A DNA stretch of 64,000 nucleotides, taken from assembly GCA_004560375.1 (NCBI GenBank), contig SFVC01000007.1, positions 10,394-74,393 of the forward strand, read 5' to 3'. Below are positions 1-7,901 of this stretch, piece by piece. This DNA is from a bacterium. GTDB lineage: Bacteria; Bacillota; Clostridia; Oscillospirales; Oscillospiraceae. Both the position numbers and the translations under genes were made by a program. The notes below the pieces were generated by a model that was not told where the DNA came from, did not search any database, and was given only the letters and a program-made list of their open reading frames with translations. The stretch's first letter is position 1; the number at the start of each line of letters is the position of its first letter.

Positions 1-1568
1 TACTGCGGGAAGACGTTGTAGGGCCACACCTTGCCGTTGAGCAGCTGGGGGCTGTCGTCCACCACGGAGGCGGGGGTGATGAGCCCCATCTCGATGGCGG
101 GGGAGTAGACGGACAGGGGCTTGATGGACGACCCGGGCTGCCGCAGCGAGTGGACGGCGGGGTTCAGCCCCAGATCCACCTCCTTCTCCATGGTGTTGCC
201 GATGGCCACCACGTAGCCGGTGGAGTTGTCCACCACCGTGATGGCGGACATGAGCCGCTGGCCGCTGCGCCGGGACACCTGATCCAGGTTGGCCCGGTCG
301 TTGTAAACCGTGTCCACCGCCGCCTGAACCTCCGGATCGTAGGGCACGTAGATGGACAGACCGCCGCTGAACACCAGGTGGTTGGCCGCTTCCTCGTTGA
401 TGTGCTGCTCCTCCATCAGCGCCTCCACCGCATCGTCGATGACCGCCTCCACATACCAGGAATAGCGGGGGGTGGCCTTGGATTTGGTCTCCGGCTCGTC
501 CGGGTTGTCCGTCCCGGTCTGGGCGTCCCGGGTGAACACCAGGGGCTGGGCGATGGCCGCGTCCCGCTCCGCCGTGGTAATATACGCCTTGTTGTCCCGG
601 GCCTCGTCCGGCTTGGCCATCTCCCTCAGGATCATCTCCTGTCGGGCCTTATTATACTCCCGGTTGGTCCACACCTCGCCGTCGTCAAAAGTGTGCCCGC
701 CGCAGGTCTCGCACGTGCCGGGTTTCTCGTTCAGATAGTAGTCCCCGCAGGATTTGCAGGTGTACCGCACCACGTCCACCACGCCGTAGGGGGCGTAGAG
801 GGACGGGTTGTTGGTGATCCCCGCCAGGCTGGCGCACTCAGCCAGGTTCAGATCCCACACGTCCTTGCCGAAATAGTACCGGGCCGCCGCCTGCACGCCG
901 TAGCAGCGATTGCCCATGTAAATCCGATTGAAATAGACAGTGAGGATATCCTCCTTGCTGTAGTTGTCCTCCAGATCCAGGGCGGTGAAGATCTCCGTGA
1001 TCTTCCGGGTGACGGTGACGTCGTCGTACTTGGTCAGGTTCTTGATCAACTGCTGGGTGATGGTGGAGCCGCCCTGGATATTGCCGCCGGTGAACATCCG
1101 CAGCACGCCGTTGGCGGTGCGCTTCCAGTCCACGCCGTGGTGCTGGTAGAACCGCTTGTCCTCAATGGCCACAAAGGCGTTGATCAGATCCTCCGGGATG
1201 TCCTTGTATTCGACGATCACCCGGTTCTCCTTGCCCACCAGGGTCTGAAGCTCCCGCCACTGGCCGGTGGTCTTGTCCTCATAATAGATGATGGAGTTTT
1301 CGTTCAGGGTGTAGGCGGACAGGTCGATATGGGCGTTGGGCATCACCACCGTCTTGACATAGACGGCGGCGTAGCAAAGCAGCAGCGATCCGGTGATGAG
1401 GCCGATCAGCAGCAGCGTGCCGATCACCTGGAGCACCCGGATCAGGATGGTCACGCCCAGTGGCCGACGGCGCTTGCGGGCCACTTTGCTGATGGGGCGC
1501 GTCTCCTCGCCGCGATCCCGGGACGGTTCCCGGCGCGGCGCGCCCTGCGTTCTGTTTGTCTCCGGCAT
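1..1568 (-). CDS. Class A penicillin-binding protein (PBP1A-type), 3' end cut by the window
   Basis: Bifunctional peptidoglycan glycosyltransferase/transpeptidase acting outside the membrane. The ATG at 1568 follows a GGAGGG ribosome site. A basic cytoplasmic N-terminus is followed by one membrane segment (about residues 38-68). The GT51 domain shows EDKRFYQHHG, GGSTITQQ and RKITE. The transpeptidase domain begins before the window ends; the SxxK motif is seen as GSSIKP near position 139, while the SxN and KTG boxes lie outside. Odd feature: just after the glycosyltransferase domain there are two CxxC pairs (Cys271/274 and Cys286/289), a zinc-ribbon-like knuckle. A consensus promoter lies at 1660-1688. 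Family assignment is firm; the role of the cysteine knuckle is unknown. Confidence 0.93.
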   Translation of the reverse strand, partial: MPETNRTQGAPRREPSRDRGEETRPISKVARKRRRPLGVTILIRVLQVIGTLLLIGLITGSLLLCYAAVYVKTVVMPNAHIDLSAYTLNENSIIYYEDKTTGQWRELQTLVGKENRVIVEYKDIPEDLINAFVAIEDKRFYQHHGVDWKRTANGVLRMFTGGNIQGGSTITQQLIKNLTKYDDVTVTRKITEIFTALDLEDNYSKEDILTVYFNRIYMGNRCYGVQAAARYYFGKDVWDLNLAECASLAGITNNPSLYAPYGVVDVVRYTCKSCGDYYLNEKPGTCETCGGHTFDDGEVWTNREYNKARQEMILREMAKPDEARDNKAYITTAERDAAIAQPLVFTRDAQTGTDNPDEPETKSKATPRYSWYVEAVIDDAVEALMEEQHINEEAANHLVFSGGLSIYVPYDPEVQAAVDTVYNDRANLDQVSRRSGQRLMSAITVVDNSTGYVVAIGNTMEKEVDLGLNPAVHSLRQPGSSIKPLSVYSPAIEMGLITPASVVDDSPQLLNGKVWPYNVFPQ

Positions 1569-1659
1569 GATTGAGATCCCTCCGATGTAGTCAAGCCGCC
1601 CGCAGGCGGTCCGGATTCCTCTCTCTCCCGCCGCGGCCGGCGGCCCGGCGGATTTGAGT

Positions 1660-1688
1660 ATTATACCATAGTTCATCCAATTTGTCCA
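1660..1688 (-). promoter_or_regulatory. Sigma-A-type promoter for the PBP gene
   Basis: On the minus strand, -35 TGGACA (1688-1683) and -10 TATAAT (1665-1660) are separated by exactly 17 bp. The element lies about 95 bp upstream of the PBP start codon. Confidence 0.7.
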
Positions 1689-1745
1689 CCCTGCCCGTAA
1701 CCACCTGATTCGACAGGATTTTCCCGGGATTTTTTTGCATACCCC

Positions 1746-1774
1746 TTGCTTTTTTTCGCCGCACCCGTTACAAT
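1746..1774 (+). promoter_or_regulatory. Sigma-A-type promoter for the DUF1292 gene
   Basis: -35 TTGCTT (1746-1751) and -10 TACAAT (1769-1774) have a 17-bp spacer. They lie 45 bp before the DUF1292 start codon at 1820 and back-to-back with the PBP promoter. Confidence 0.65.
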
Positions 1775-1819
1775 AGGGCACGGAAGCAATCCGCGCCCAT
1801 CAAAGGAGGACGGCAAACT

Positions 1820-2104
1820 ATGAGCGAGGAATACGGCCCCGATTTCGTCTCGGTCACCGACGACGAGGGCAATGAATTTGAACTGGAGCATCTGGGCACC
1901 CTGGAATACAAGGACGGCGAGTACATGGCCTTCGTGCCCGCCGACATGGACGAGGACGACGAGGACTTCGGCCTGATTCTGCTTCGGGTCATCGAGCAGG
2001 ACGGCGAGCAGCTGCTGGCCGACATCGACGACGAGCAGGAACTCAACGAGGTTTATGAAAAATTTATGGAGGAACTGTTCGCCGACGAGGACGAGGAGGC
2101 GTAA
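1820..2104 (+). CDS. DUF1292 family protein (YrzB-like)
   Basis: A small (94 aa), very acidic soluble protein of unknown function. The start ATG follows AAAGGAGG at the expected distance. The N-terminal half has the DUF1292 pattern, a short beta-rich segment around VTDDEGNEFELEHLGTLEY. This is followed by YMAFVPAD and then long Asp/Glu runs (DEDDEDF, ADEDEEA). In Firmicutes, family members usually sit near yrrK/alaS or tRNA-modification genes; here the gene stands alone with its own promoter. No catalytic motif is visible. The family call is secure, but no function is claimed. Confidence 0.85.
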   Translation: MSEEYGPDFVSVTDDEGNEFELEHLGTLEYKDGEYMAFVPADMDEDDEDFGLILLRVIEQDGEQLLADIDDEQELNEVYEKFMEELFADEDEEA

Positions 2105-2122
2105 GGTTTCGTTCACTGCTCA

Positions 2123-2178
2123 CGACGGCTCGGACGCACCGCACCTACGCCTCGCCTGTTCGCGACGGCTCGGACGCA
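2123..2178. repeat. Two 16-bp direct repeats
   Basis: The 16-mer CGACGGCTCGGACGCA occurs at 2123-2138 and again at 2163-2178, a 40-bp period, in non-coding DNA just after the DUF1292 gene. No function can be read from it. Confidence 0.7.
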
Positions 2179-2239
2179 TTTCCCCTGCCGGGTTCTAACT
2201 ACGTGTCCGCCCTTTTAAAACCCACATTTTTTAAACGGG

Positions 2240-2425
2240 ACGCCCCCTCGCGCCGTGGCTCGCAGGCCTCCCGGCCCTCTCCGGAGGTGTCTGGACGTTG
2301 GAAGCGGTAAAGCGGCGCGGAGGCGACCCACCTGCATTGCTGTGCAGGTTTTTAACGGGGCGGCACGGCCATGGCGGGGGTTCGACCTCATCAGGCGGGA
2401 GGGCCTCGGTCCTCCCGCCTTTTTC
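2240..2425 (+). ncRNA. Possible structured non-coding RNA, class not assigned
   Basis: This gene-free stretch between 2105 and 2541 folds by eye. CCCCC (2243-2247) and GCCGTGGC (2252-2259) can pair with GGGGG (2376-2380) and GCCATGGC (2368-2375), closing a large internal region. Inside are hairpins at about 2266-2286 and 2330-2349 (ACCTGCA/TGCAGGT followed by T5). A strong terminator at 2393-2425 ends the unit. A closing helix around a large open region suggests testing for 6S RNA, but I could not match a known consensus and see no clear promoter upstream. Low confidence. Confidence 0.28.
2393..2425 (+). terminator. Rho-independent terminator
   Basis: Perfect 10-bp stem AGGCGGGAGG (2393-2402) / CCTCCCGCCT (2411-2420), an 8-nt loop, then a T run. 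Confidence 0.85.
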
Positions 2426-2453
2426 AGATATTTTTCAGAGATCGATTTTTTTC

Positions 2454-2482
2454 TTGCAACCTCCGTCCCGCCATGCTATAAT
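2454..2482 (+). promoter_or_regulatory. Strong promoter for the foldase gene
   Basis: -35 TTGCAA (2454-2459), a 17-bp spacer, and a perfect -10 TATAAT (2477-2482) preceded by TGC (extended -10). It directly follows the terminator at 2393-2425, so the foldase is a separate transcription unit. Confidence 0.85.
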
Positions 2483-2541
2483 ATTTGCATTGTGCACATC
2501 GTTGATGTGCCTTATGATTGACTGAGAGGATTGATCCTACT

Positions 2542-4107
2542 ATGAGCGCATCTCGAGAGAAAAAGCAGCGGCAAAGTGCCGGCCCCTCTGAAAAGGCCCT
2601 TCAGGCCCAGCAGCAACAGGCCGCCCGCAAGCGCAAGACCATCGTCTACACCGTGGTGGGCGTGGTGATTGCGGGCCTGGTGGCCGCGCTGCTGATCTGG
2701 AACTCCGGCTTCTTCCAGGCCCGGGCCACCGCCGCCACCGTGGGGGATACCACCCTGTCCGCCGCGGAGCTGAGCTATTACTATTATAACGCCCGCCAGC
2801 CCTATGCCATGTATGGCTCCTATATGGGCTTTGACACCTCCAAGCCCGACGACGAGCAGACCTATACGGGGGATGAGAACAAGACCTTCCGCGACTTCTT
2901 CCTGGAGACCGCCCTCTCCTCCGCCCAGCGGGACATGGCCCTGGCGGCGGAGGCCCTGAAGAGCGGCCATACCGAGGCCGAGATCAAGGAGGACGTGGAC
3001 GCCCAGATCAGCTCCTTCAAGGCCCAGGGCGCCTCCTACGGCTATGGCTATTCCGCCTTCCTCAAGGCCAACTTCGGCCCCTATATGAACGCGGGGGTCT
3101 TCAAGCAGATCGTCACCCGGTCTCTGCTGGCCCAGATCGTCCAGAACGAAAAGAGCGAGGCCCTGTCCAACGGCTACACCACAGAGGATCTGGAGGCCTA
3201 CTACGGCGAGGACGACCACGCCGACACCTACGACACCTTCGAGTATTCCTACCTCTACTTCACCCCCAAGACGGTGGAGACCAAGGACGAGGACGGCAAC
3301 GACATTGACGAGGAGAAGGTCAACGCCGAGAAGGAGCTGGCCCTGGCCGAGGCCAAGACCAAGGCGGACGAGGCCCTGAAGGCCCTCAAGGACGGCGGCA
3401 AGCTGGCCGACGTGGCCAAGAAGTACGAGCTGGCGGAGTCCAACATCGCCGACCACACCACCACCGTGGGCACCGGCGCCATCCCCTCCGCCATCAAGGA
3501 GGAGCTGCTGAAGCTGAAGGACGGCGAGTTCAAGCTGGTGGAAAACGGCGAGAGCGGCTACTACGTCATCACCTTCCACGGTCGGGAGCGGGCGGAAGAT
3601 CCCACCCAGGACGTGCGGCACATCCTGGCCCTGGCCGAGCACACCACCGATGACGACGGCAAGCTGGTGGCCCCCACCGACGAGGCCTGGGCCGCCGCCA
3701 AGGAGAAGATCGACGCCATCGTGGCCGAGTATGAGAGCGGCGACAAGAGCGAGGACTCCTTCGCCAAGCTGGCCAACGAGAAGTCTGACGACGGCGACGG
3801 CACCACCGGCGGCCTGTACACCAAGATCGACCCCACCAGCAGGTATGTGCCTGAGTTCCTGGACTGGATCTTTGAGGACGGCCGCAAGCCCGGCGACACC
3901 GGCGTGGTGCAGCACTCCGCCGAGGAGGGCGCTACCAGCGGCTACTACGGCTACCACTTCATGTACCTGGTGGGCGACAACGAGGCCAAGTGGGCGCGGG
4001 ACGTGCGAAGCGCCCTGACCGAGCAGGATCTGAACGCCTGGATGGAGGAGCTGGACAAGGGCTTTGAGCCCTCCCTGGCCGCCGGCGCCAACAATCTGGG
4101 CCGCTGA
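2542..4107 (+). CDS. Membrane-anchored PrsA/SurA-like foldase (peptidylprolyl isomerase)
   Basis: Predicted extracytoplasmic chaperone/PPIase of 521 aa. The ATG at 2542 is preferred over a TTG eight codons upstream because GAGAGGA precedes it. A short basic cytoplasmic tail is followed by one transmembrane anchor (about residues 32-52); there is no lipobox, unlike Bacillus PrsA. The middle is a SurA_N-like helical chaperone region with Lys/Ala/Glu-rich helices. The C-terminal third resembles a parvulin domain (DVRHILAL, then GGLYTKIDP and YHFMYLVGD). It is monocistronic: strong promoter before, terminator after. PPIase activity is inferred; some family members are chaperones only. Confidence 0.82.
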   Translation: MSASREKKQRQSAGPSEKALQAQQQQAARKRKTIVYTVVGVVIAGLVAALLIWNSGFFQARATAATVGDTTLSAAELSYYYYNARQPYAMYGSYMGFDTSKPDDEQTYTGDENKTFRDFFLETALSSAQRDMALAAEALKSGHTEAEIKEDVDAQISSFKAQGASYGYGYSAFLKANFGPYMNAGVFKQIVTRSLLAQIVQNEKSEALSNGYTTEDLEAYYGEDDHADTYDTFEYSYLYFTPKTVETKDEDGNDIDEEKVNAEKELALAEAKTKADEALKALKDGGKLADVAKKYELAESNIADHTTTVGTGAIPSAIKEELLKLKDGEFKLVENGESGYYVITFHGRERAEDPTQDVRHILALAEHTTDDDGKLVAPTDEAWAAAKEKIDAIVAEYESGDKSEDSFAKLANEKSDDGDGTTGGLYTKIDPTSRYVPEFLDWIFEDGRKPGDTGVVQHSAEEGATSGYYGYHFMYLVGDNEAKWARDVRSALTEQDLNAWMEELDKGFEPSLAAGANNLGR

Positions 4108-4122
4108 TTGAATCAAAAAACG

Positions 4123-4157
4123 CGAGGGCCGGACAGCTTGTCTGGCCCTCGTTCTCT
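4123..4157 (+). terminator. Rho-independent terminator after the foldase gene
   Basis: A 13-bp stem, CGAGGGCCGGACA (4123-4135) / TGTCTGGCCCTCG (4139-4151) with one wobble pair, is followed by TTCTCTT. Confidence 0.8.
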
Positions 4158-4173
4158 TAGGAGCGTGATCTGC

Positions 4174-4902
4174 ATGGACGAACAGTTTATCCGCACCTGG
4201 ATGCTGCTGGGCGGCGACGCTATGGAGCGGCTGCAAGCCGCCCATGTGGCGGTGTTCGGTCTGGGGGGCGTGGGGAGCTGGTGCGCCGAGGCCCTGTGCC
4301 GCTCCGGCGTGGGCGAGCTGACCCTGGTGGATCAGGACACCGTCGGTCTCAGCAACCTGAACCGGCAGGCCGCCGCCCTCCACTCCACCGTGGGTATGGA
4401 CAAAACCCGGGCCACCGCCCAACGGCTGGCCGATATTGCCCCGGGCTGCGTCCTTCACCCCATCGCCGCCCGGTATGAGGCAGCCCATCGGGAGGACTTT
4501 TTCCAGACCCGATACGACTACCTGGTGGATGCCATCGACCTGGTGAGCTGCAAGCTGGATCTCATCGAGACTGCCCATGCCCGAGGTATCCCCTCCATCT
4601 CCGCCCTGGGCACCGGCAACAAGCGGGACGCTCAGCTCCTTCGCATCGCCGATCTCTCCCAGACCGAGGGCTGCCCCCTGGCCCGGGTGGTGCGGAAGGA
4701 GCTGCGGAAACGGGGCATCCCCCACCACAAGGTGGTCTTTTCCCCGGAACTGCCCTTCTCCGCCCAAGAAGGCGCCGAGGCCCCGCCCCCGGGCCGGCGC
4801 TCTGTCCCCGCCAGCGCCATGTGGGTGCCGGCGGCGGCAGGGCTGCTGCTGGCCCAGGCGGTCATTCTGGATCTTGCTACTTTTTCTCGAGAGGAAAAGT
4901 AA
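4174..4902 (+). CDS. tcdA: tRNA threonylcarbamoyladenosine dehydratase (ThiF/E1-like)
   Basis: Catalyses ATP-dependent cyclisation of t6A37 to ct6A in tRNAs. The 242-aa product starts at ATG 4174 after TAGGAG. It has the E1/ThiF Rossmann ATP site GLGGVGSW, the following strand VDQDTVGLSNLNRQ and DYLVDAIDLVSCK, and the family segment LARVVRKELRKRG. Length and order match YgdL/TcdA. No partner genes (csdA/csdE) are adjacent, as is usual in Firmicutes. It starts immediately after the foldase terminator, so its promoter may overlap that region; none is clearly visible. Confident call. Confidence 0.9.
   Translation: MDEQFIRTWMLLGGDAMERLQAAHVAVFGLGGVGSWCAEALCRSGVGELTLVDQDTVGLSNLNRQAAALHSTVGMDKTRATAQRLADIAPGCVLHPIAARYEAAHREDFFQTRYDYLVDAIDLVSCKLDLIETAHARGIPSISALGTGNKRDAQLLRIADLSQTEGCPLARVVRKELRKRGIPHHKVVFSPELPFSAQEGAEAPPPGRRSVPASAMWVPAAAGLLLAQAVILDLATFSREEK
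4879..4900. repeat. Palindromic hairpin overlapping the tcdA stop codon
   Basis: ACTTTTTCTC (4879-4888) pairs with GAGGAAAAGT (4891-4900) with one wobble. It resembles the longer polypurine/polypyrimidine palindrome at 15629-15660, and both are followed by a related sequence ending in CTTGAAGC. Probably a dispersed terminator-like repeat. Confidence 0.55.
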
Positions 4903-4983
4903 CCAAAAGGGTCTTAGACCCGCGAGCTTGAAGCCGTTACCAGCGTATCTAAACACTGTAACCTTCTGCGTCGGCAACGAACG

Positions 4984-5550
4984 TCAGGCAGTCATAGGAG
5001 GCGCGGGGCGAATCTTTTCCCAGGCTTTCCTGACCACCCACGCCCCCAGCAGGCCGCACAGGGATCCTACAACCGCCCCCGCCAGTACGTCGCTGGGGAA
5101 GTGCACCCCCACGTACAGCCTGGACAGGCCCATCACCACCGCCATACCTATGGCCGTGATCTTCATCCACCTCTTCGGTGCAGACCTGCACACCGCCAGG
5201 GCGAAGGCGAAGGCGGCGTTAGTGTGTCCTGACGGGAAAGAGTTGGGGTCGTGCTCCGGCACCAGGTTGACAAAGTTCTCGATCACCAGCCAGGGCCGGG
5301 CCCGGGCCACCAGGGGCTTGATGGTGAAGTTCACCACCACCAGCCCGATCAGCATGGCGCACAGCGCGGAGAACCCCGCCTTCCGCGTCTGCTTGAACAG
5401 CAGCAGCACCAGGCCCAGCACGATAAACAGCATCCCGGTGTTGCCCAGTTGGGTATACAGCTTCATAAACGGATCCAGCAGGGCGCAGCGCACATTCTGG
5501 GCGATCCACACCAGCACCCGCTCGTCCATCTGTTGGATGAATTCCGGCAT
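4984..5550 (-). CDS. PAP2-family membrane phosphatase (undecaprenyl-PP phosphatase-like)
   Basis: Integral membrane phosphatase of 188 aa, probably acting on polyprenyl or lipid phosphates at the outer face. The ATG at 5550 follows a GGAGGG site. All three PAP2 signature blocks are present: KPLVARARP, PSGHTNAA and SRLYVGVHFPSD. Several hydrophobic helices separate them. Divergent from the glycosyltransferase-csaB operon, whose promoter lies in the shared 110-bp gap, consistent with a role in envelope polymer synthesis. BcrC/YbjG-like undecaprenyl pyrophosphatase is the likeliest role; the substrate cannot be read from sequence. Confidence 0.88.
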   Translation of the reverse strand: MPEFIQQMDERVLVWIAQNVRCALLDPFMKLYTQLGNTGMLFIVLGLVLLLFKQTRKAGFSALCAMLIGLVVVNFTIKPLVARARPWLVIENFVNLVPEHDPNSFPSGHTNAAFAFALAVCRSAPKRWMKITAIGMAVVMGLSRLYVGVHFPSDVLAGAVVGSLCGLLGAWVVRKAWEKIRPAPPMTA

Positions 5551-5567
5551 CCTTGTCCCTCCCCGCC

Positions 5568-5596
5568 TTGACCCGAGGGCCAAAGCTATGTATAAT
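5568..5596 (+). promoter_or_regulatory. Sigma-A-type promoter for the csaB operon
   Basis: -35 TTGACC (5568-5573), a 17-bp spacer, and -10 TATAAT (5591-5596), 64 bp upstream of the start codon at 5661. Confidence 0.85.
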
Positions 5597-5660
5597 GAAT
5601 GCGTCCACTTTAATATTAACCCATGGCCTGCCCCATGGCAAGCCCTTTTGGAGGTCAAAT

Positions 5661-7901
5661 ATGAAAGTCATCCATCTGATCAGCGGCGGGGACACCGGCG
5701 GGGCCAAAACCCACATCCACACCCTGCTCCAGCGGCTGAACCGGCACATCCAGGCAGACATGGTTTGCTTCACGGGCGGGCCCTTCACCCAGGAGGCCCG
5801 GGCGCTGGGCATCCATACCGACGTGCTCACCGGAAGCCCTCCTGCCGTGCTGAAGGCCCTCCGGGACAAGATCCGCCAGGGGGGCTACGACCTGATCCAC
5901 TGTCACGGCTCCCGGGGCAACCTGATGGGGGCCCTGCTGAAGCGCTCCACCGGCCTGCCCCTGGTCACCACCGTCCACTCCGATCCTAAGATCGACTACA
6001 TGGGCCGCCCCCTGGCCGCCCTCACCTTCGGCACCCTCAACGGCTGGGCTCTGCGGCGTATCCCCAACCACATCGGCGTGTCCCAGCCCATGGTGGATCT
6101 GCTCATCGACCGGGGCTACGACCCCCAGGCCGTGTTTGACATACCCAACGGCCTGGATTTCTCCAACCCCACCTCCAAGCTGACCCGGGCGGAGTACCTG
6201 ACCTCCCTGGGGCTGGACTGGCCCCAGGACGCTGTGATCGCCGGCATCGCCGCCCGCCTGAACCCGGTGAAGGACATCGCCACCCTGCTGCGGGGCTTCG
6301 CCCTGGCCCATCGGGAGCAACCCAGCCTGCGCCTCATCATCGCCGGGGAGGGGGAGGAGGACTCCGCGCTCCGCCAGCTGGCTCAAGAGCTGGGGGTGGC
6401 GGACGCGGTGTGCTTCGCCGGCTGGGTGGAGGACACCGACAGCTTCTACCACGCCATCGACATCAACACCCTCACCTCCCTGTCCGAGGGCTTCCCCTAC
6501 TCCCTGCCCGAGGGGGCCCGGTTCGCCCTGCCCACCGTGGCCACCAACGTGGGGGGCGTGCCCGCCCTCATCAAGCACAACGTCACCGGCCTGCTGTTCC
6601 AGCCCCGGGATCGCGAAACCCTGGGCCGCCATCTGGCGGATCTGGCCGCCAACTCCGCCCTGCGCCGCCGGCTGGGGGACAAGCTGCTGGAAAGGGCCCG
6701 GGAGGAGTACTCCATCGAGCACACCGTCCGGCGGCAGCTGGAGATCTATGAGACCATCCTCCGCCGGAGGGATCGGGCCGGCGGTCGCAAGCGGGACGGT
6801 GTGATCCTCTGCGGGGCCTACGGCCAGAACAACGCCGGGGACGAGGCGGTGCTGAAGGCGCTGGTGGCGGAACTGCGCTCCATCGACCCGGATATGCCCC
6901 TGTGGGTCATGACCCGGAAGCCCAGGGCCACCCGGCGGATCCACCGGGTGGGGGCTATCTACACTTTCCACTTCCCCGCCTTCTGCCGCCGTATGTCCAA
7001 GTCCGTGCTGTACGCCAACGGCGGCGGCTCCCTGATCCAGGACGTGACCAGCCACCGCTCCCTGTGGTTTTATCTGTTTACCCTGGCCGCCGCCAAGCGG
7101 CTGGGCTGCCGGGTGATGATGTATGGCTGCGGCATCGGCCCCATCCAGTCCCCCCGGAACCGGAAGCGGGCGGGCCGGATCATCAACCGGAACGTGGACG
7201 CCATCACCCTGCGGGATTGCGCCTCCCTGGACGAGCTGGCCGCCCTGGGGGTGGATCGGCCCCGGATCCAGGTGGCCGCCGATCCCGCCGTCTCCCTGCC
7301 CGCCGCCCCGGCGGAGGAGGCGGAGGCCGTGCTGGAGCAGGCGGGCCTGCGCCCCCAGGAGGGCCAGCGGTATCTGGGCGTCACCGTCCGGCCCTGGCCC
7401 GGCTTTGAGGACAAGCTGTCCGCCTTTGCCCAGGCCATCGACTACGCCTATGAGGTGCACGGCCTGCTGCCCGTCTTTCTCCCCATCGAGGGCAGGCTGG
7501 ACGTGGCGGCGGCAAAGCAGGTGGCCGCCCGGCTCCAAAAGGCCCCCGCCACCGTCCTGCCCCCCTGCGCCAGCTCCGAGCTGACCAGCGCCCTGTCCGC
7601 CCGAATGGACGTGGCATTGTCCATGCGGCTCCACGCGCTGATCTTCGCCGCCGCCCGGGGGGTGCCCCTGGTGGGGGTGGTGTACGATCCCAAAGTCAGC
7701 GCCTTCCTGGAGCGGGTGGAACAGGATCTCTTCGTTCCCCTGGAGGATCTCACCGCCCAGGGGCTGTGCGCCCTGCTGGACGCCGCCGAGGCCCGCACCC
7801 GGGATCGGGCCGCCCTGTCCGCCAAAACCGCCCGCCTGGTGGAGCTGGAGCAGATCAACCGGGAGCAGGCCGCCCAGCTTTTGGAGGGAAACACCCCATG
7901 A
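5661..7901 (+). CDS. csaB: Glycosyltransferase family 4 / CsaB polysaccharide pyruvyltransferase fusion
   Basis: A two-domain enzyme of 746 aa. Residues 1 to about 370 form a GT-B glycosyltransferase (group 4): N-terminal GGDTGGAKTHI, then HSDP, and the C-terminal nucleotide-sugar site SLSEGFPYSLPEGARFALP. Residues from about 378 form a CsaB-type pyruvyltransferase: ILCGAYGQNNAGDEAVLKA, YANGGGSLIQD, YGCGIGPI, and SMRLHALIFAAARGVPLVGV. CsaB adds ketal pyruvate to secondary cell-wall polymers so that SLH-domain proteins can bind. The start ATG follows GGAGG. The stop overlaps the next glycosyltransferase (ATGA). An SLH protein is encoded at 40497-41639, supporting the role. Fusions of this type occur in Firmicutes. 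Confidence 0.92.
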   Translation: MKVIHLISGGDTGGAKTHIHTLLQRLNRHIQADMVCFTGGPFTQEARALGIHTDVLTGSPPAVLKALRDKIRQGGYDLIHCHGSRGNLMGALLKRSTGLPLVTTVHSDPKIDYMGRPLAALTFGTLNGWALRRIPNHIGVSQPMVDLLIDRGYDPQAVFDIPNGLDFSNPTSKLTRAEYLTSLGLDWPQDAVIAGIAARLNPVKDIATLLRGFALAHREQPSLRLIIAGEGEEDSALRQLAQELGVADAVCFAGWVEDTDSFYHAIDINTLTSLSEGFPYSLPEGARFALPTVATNVGGVPALIKHNVTGLLFQPRDRETLGRHLADLAANSALRRRLGDKLLERAREEYSIEHTVRRQLEIYETILRRRDRAGGRKRDGVILCGAYGQNNAGDEAVLKALVAELRSIDPDMPLWVMTRKPRATRRIHRVGAIYTFHFPAFCRRMSKSVLYANGGGSLIQDVTSHRSLWFYLFTLAAAKRLGCRVMMYGCGIGPIQSPRNRKRAGRIINRNVDAITLRDCASLDELAALGVDRPRIQVAADPAVSLPAAPAEEAEAVLEQAGLRPQEGQRYLGVTVRPWPGFEDKLSAFAQAIDYAYEVHGLLPVFLPIEGRLDVAAAKQVAARLQKAPATVLPPCASSELTSALSARMDVALSMRLHALIFAAARGVPLVGVVYDPKVSAFLERVEQDLFVPLEDLTAQGLCALLDAAEARTRDRAALSAKTARLVELEQINREQAAQLLEGNTP

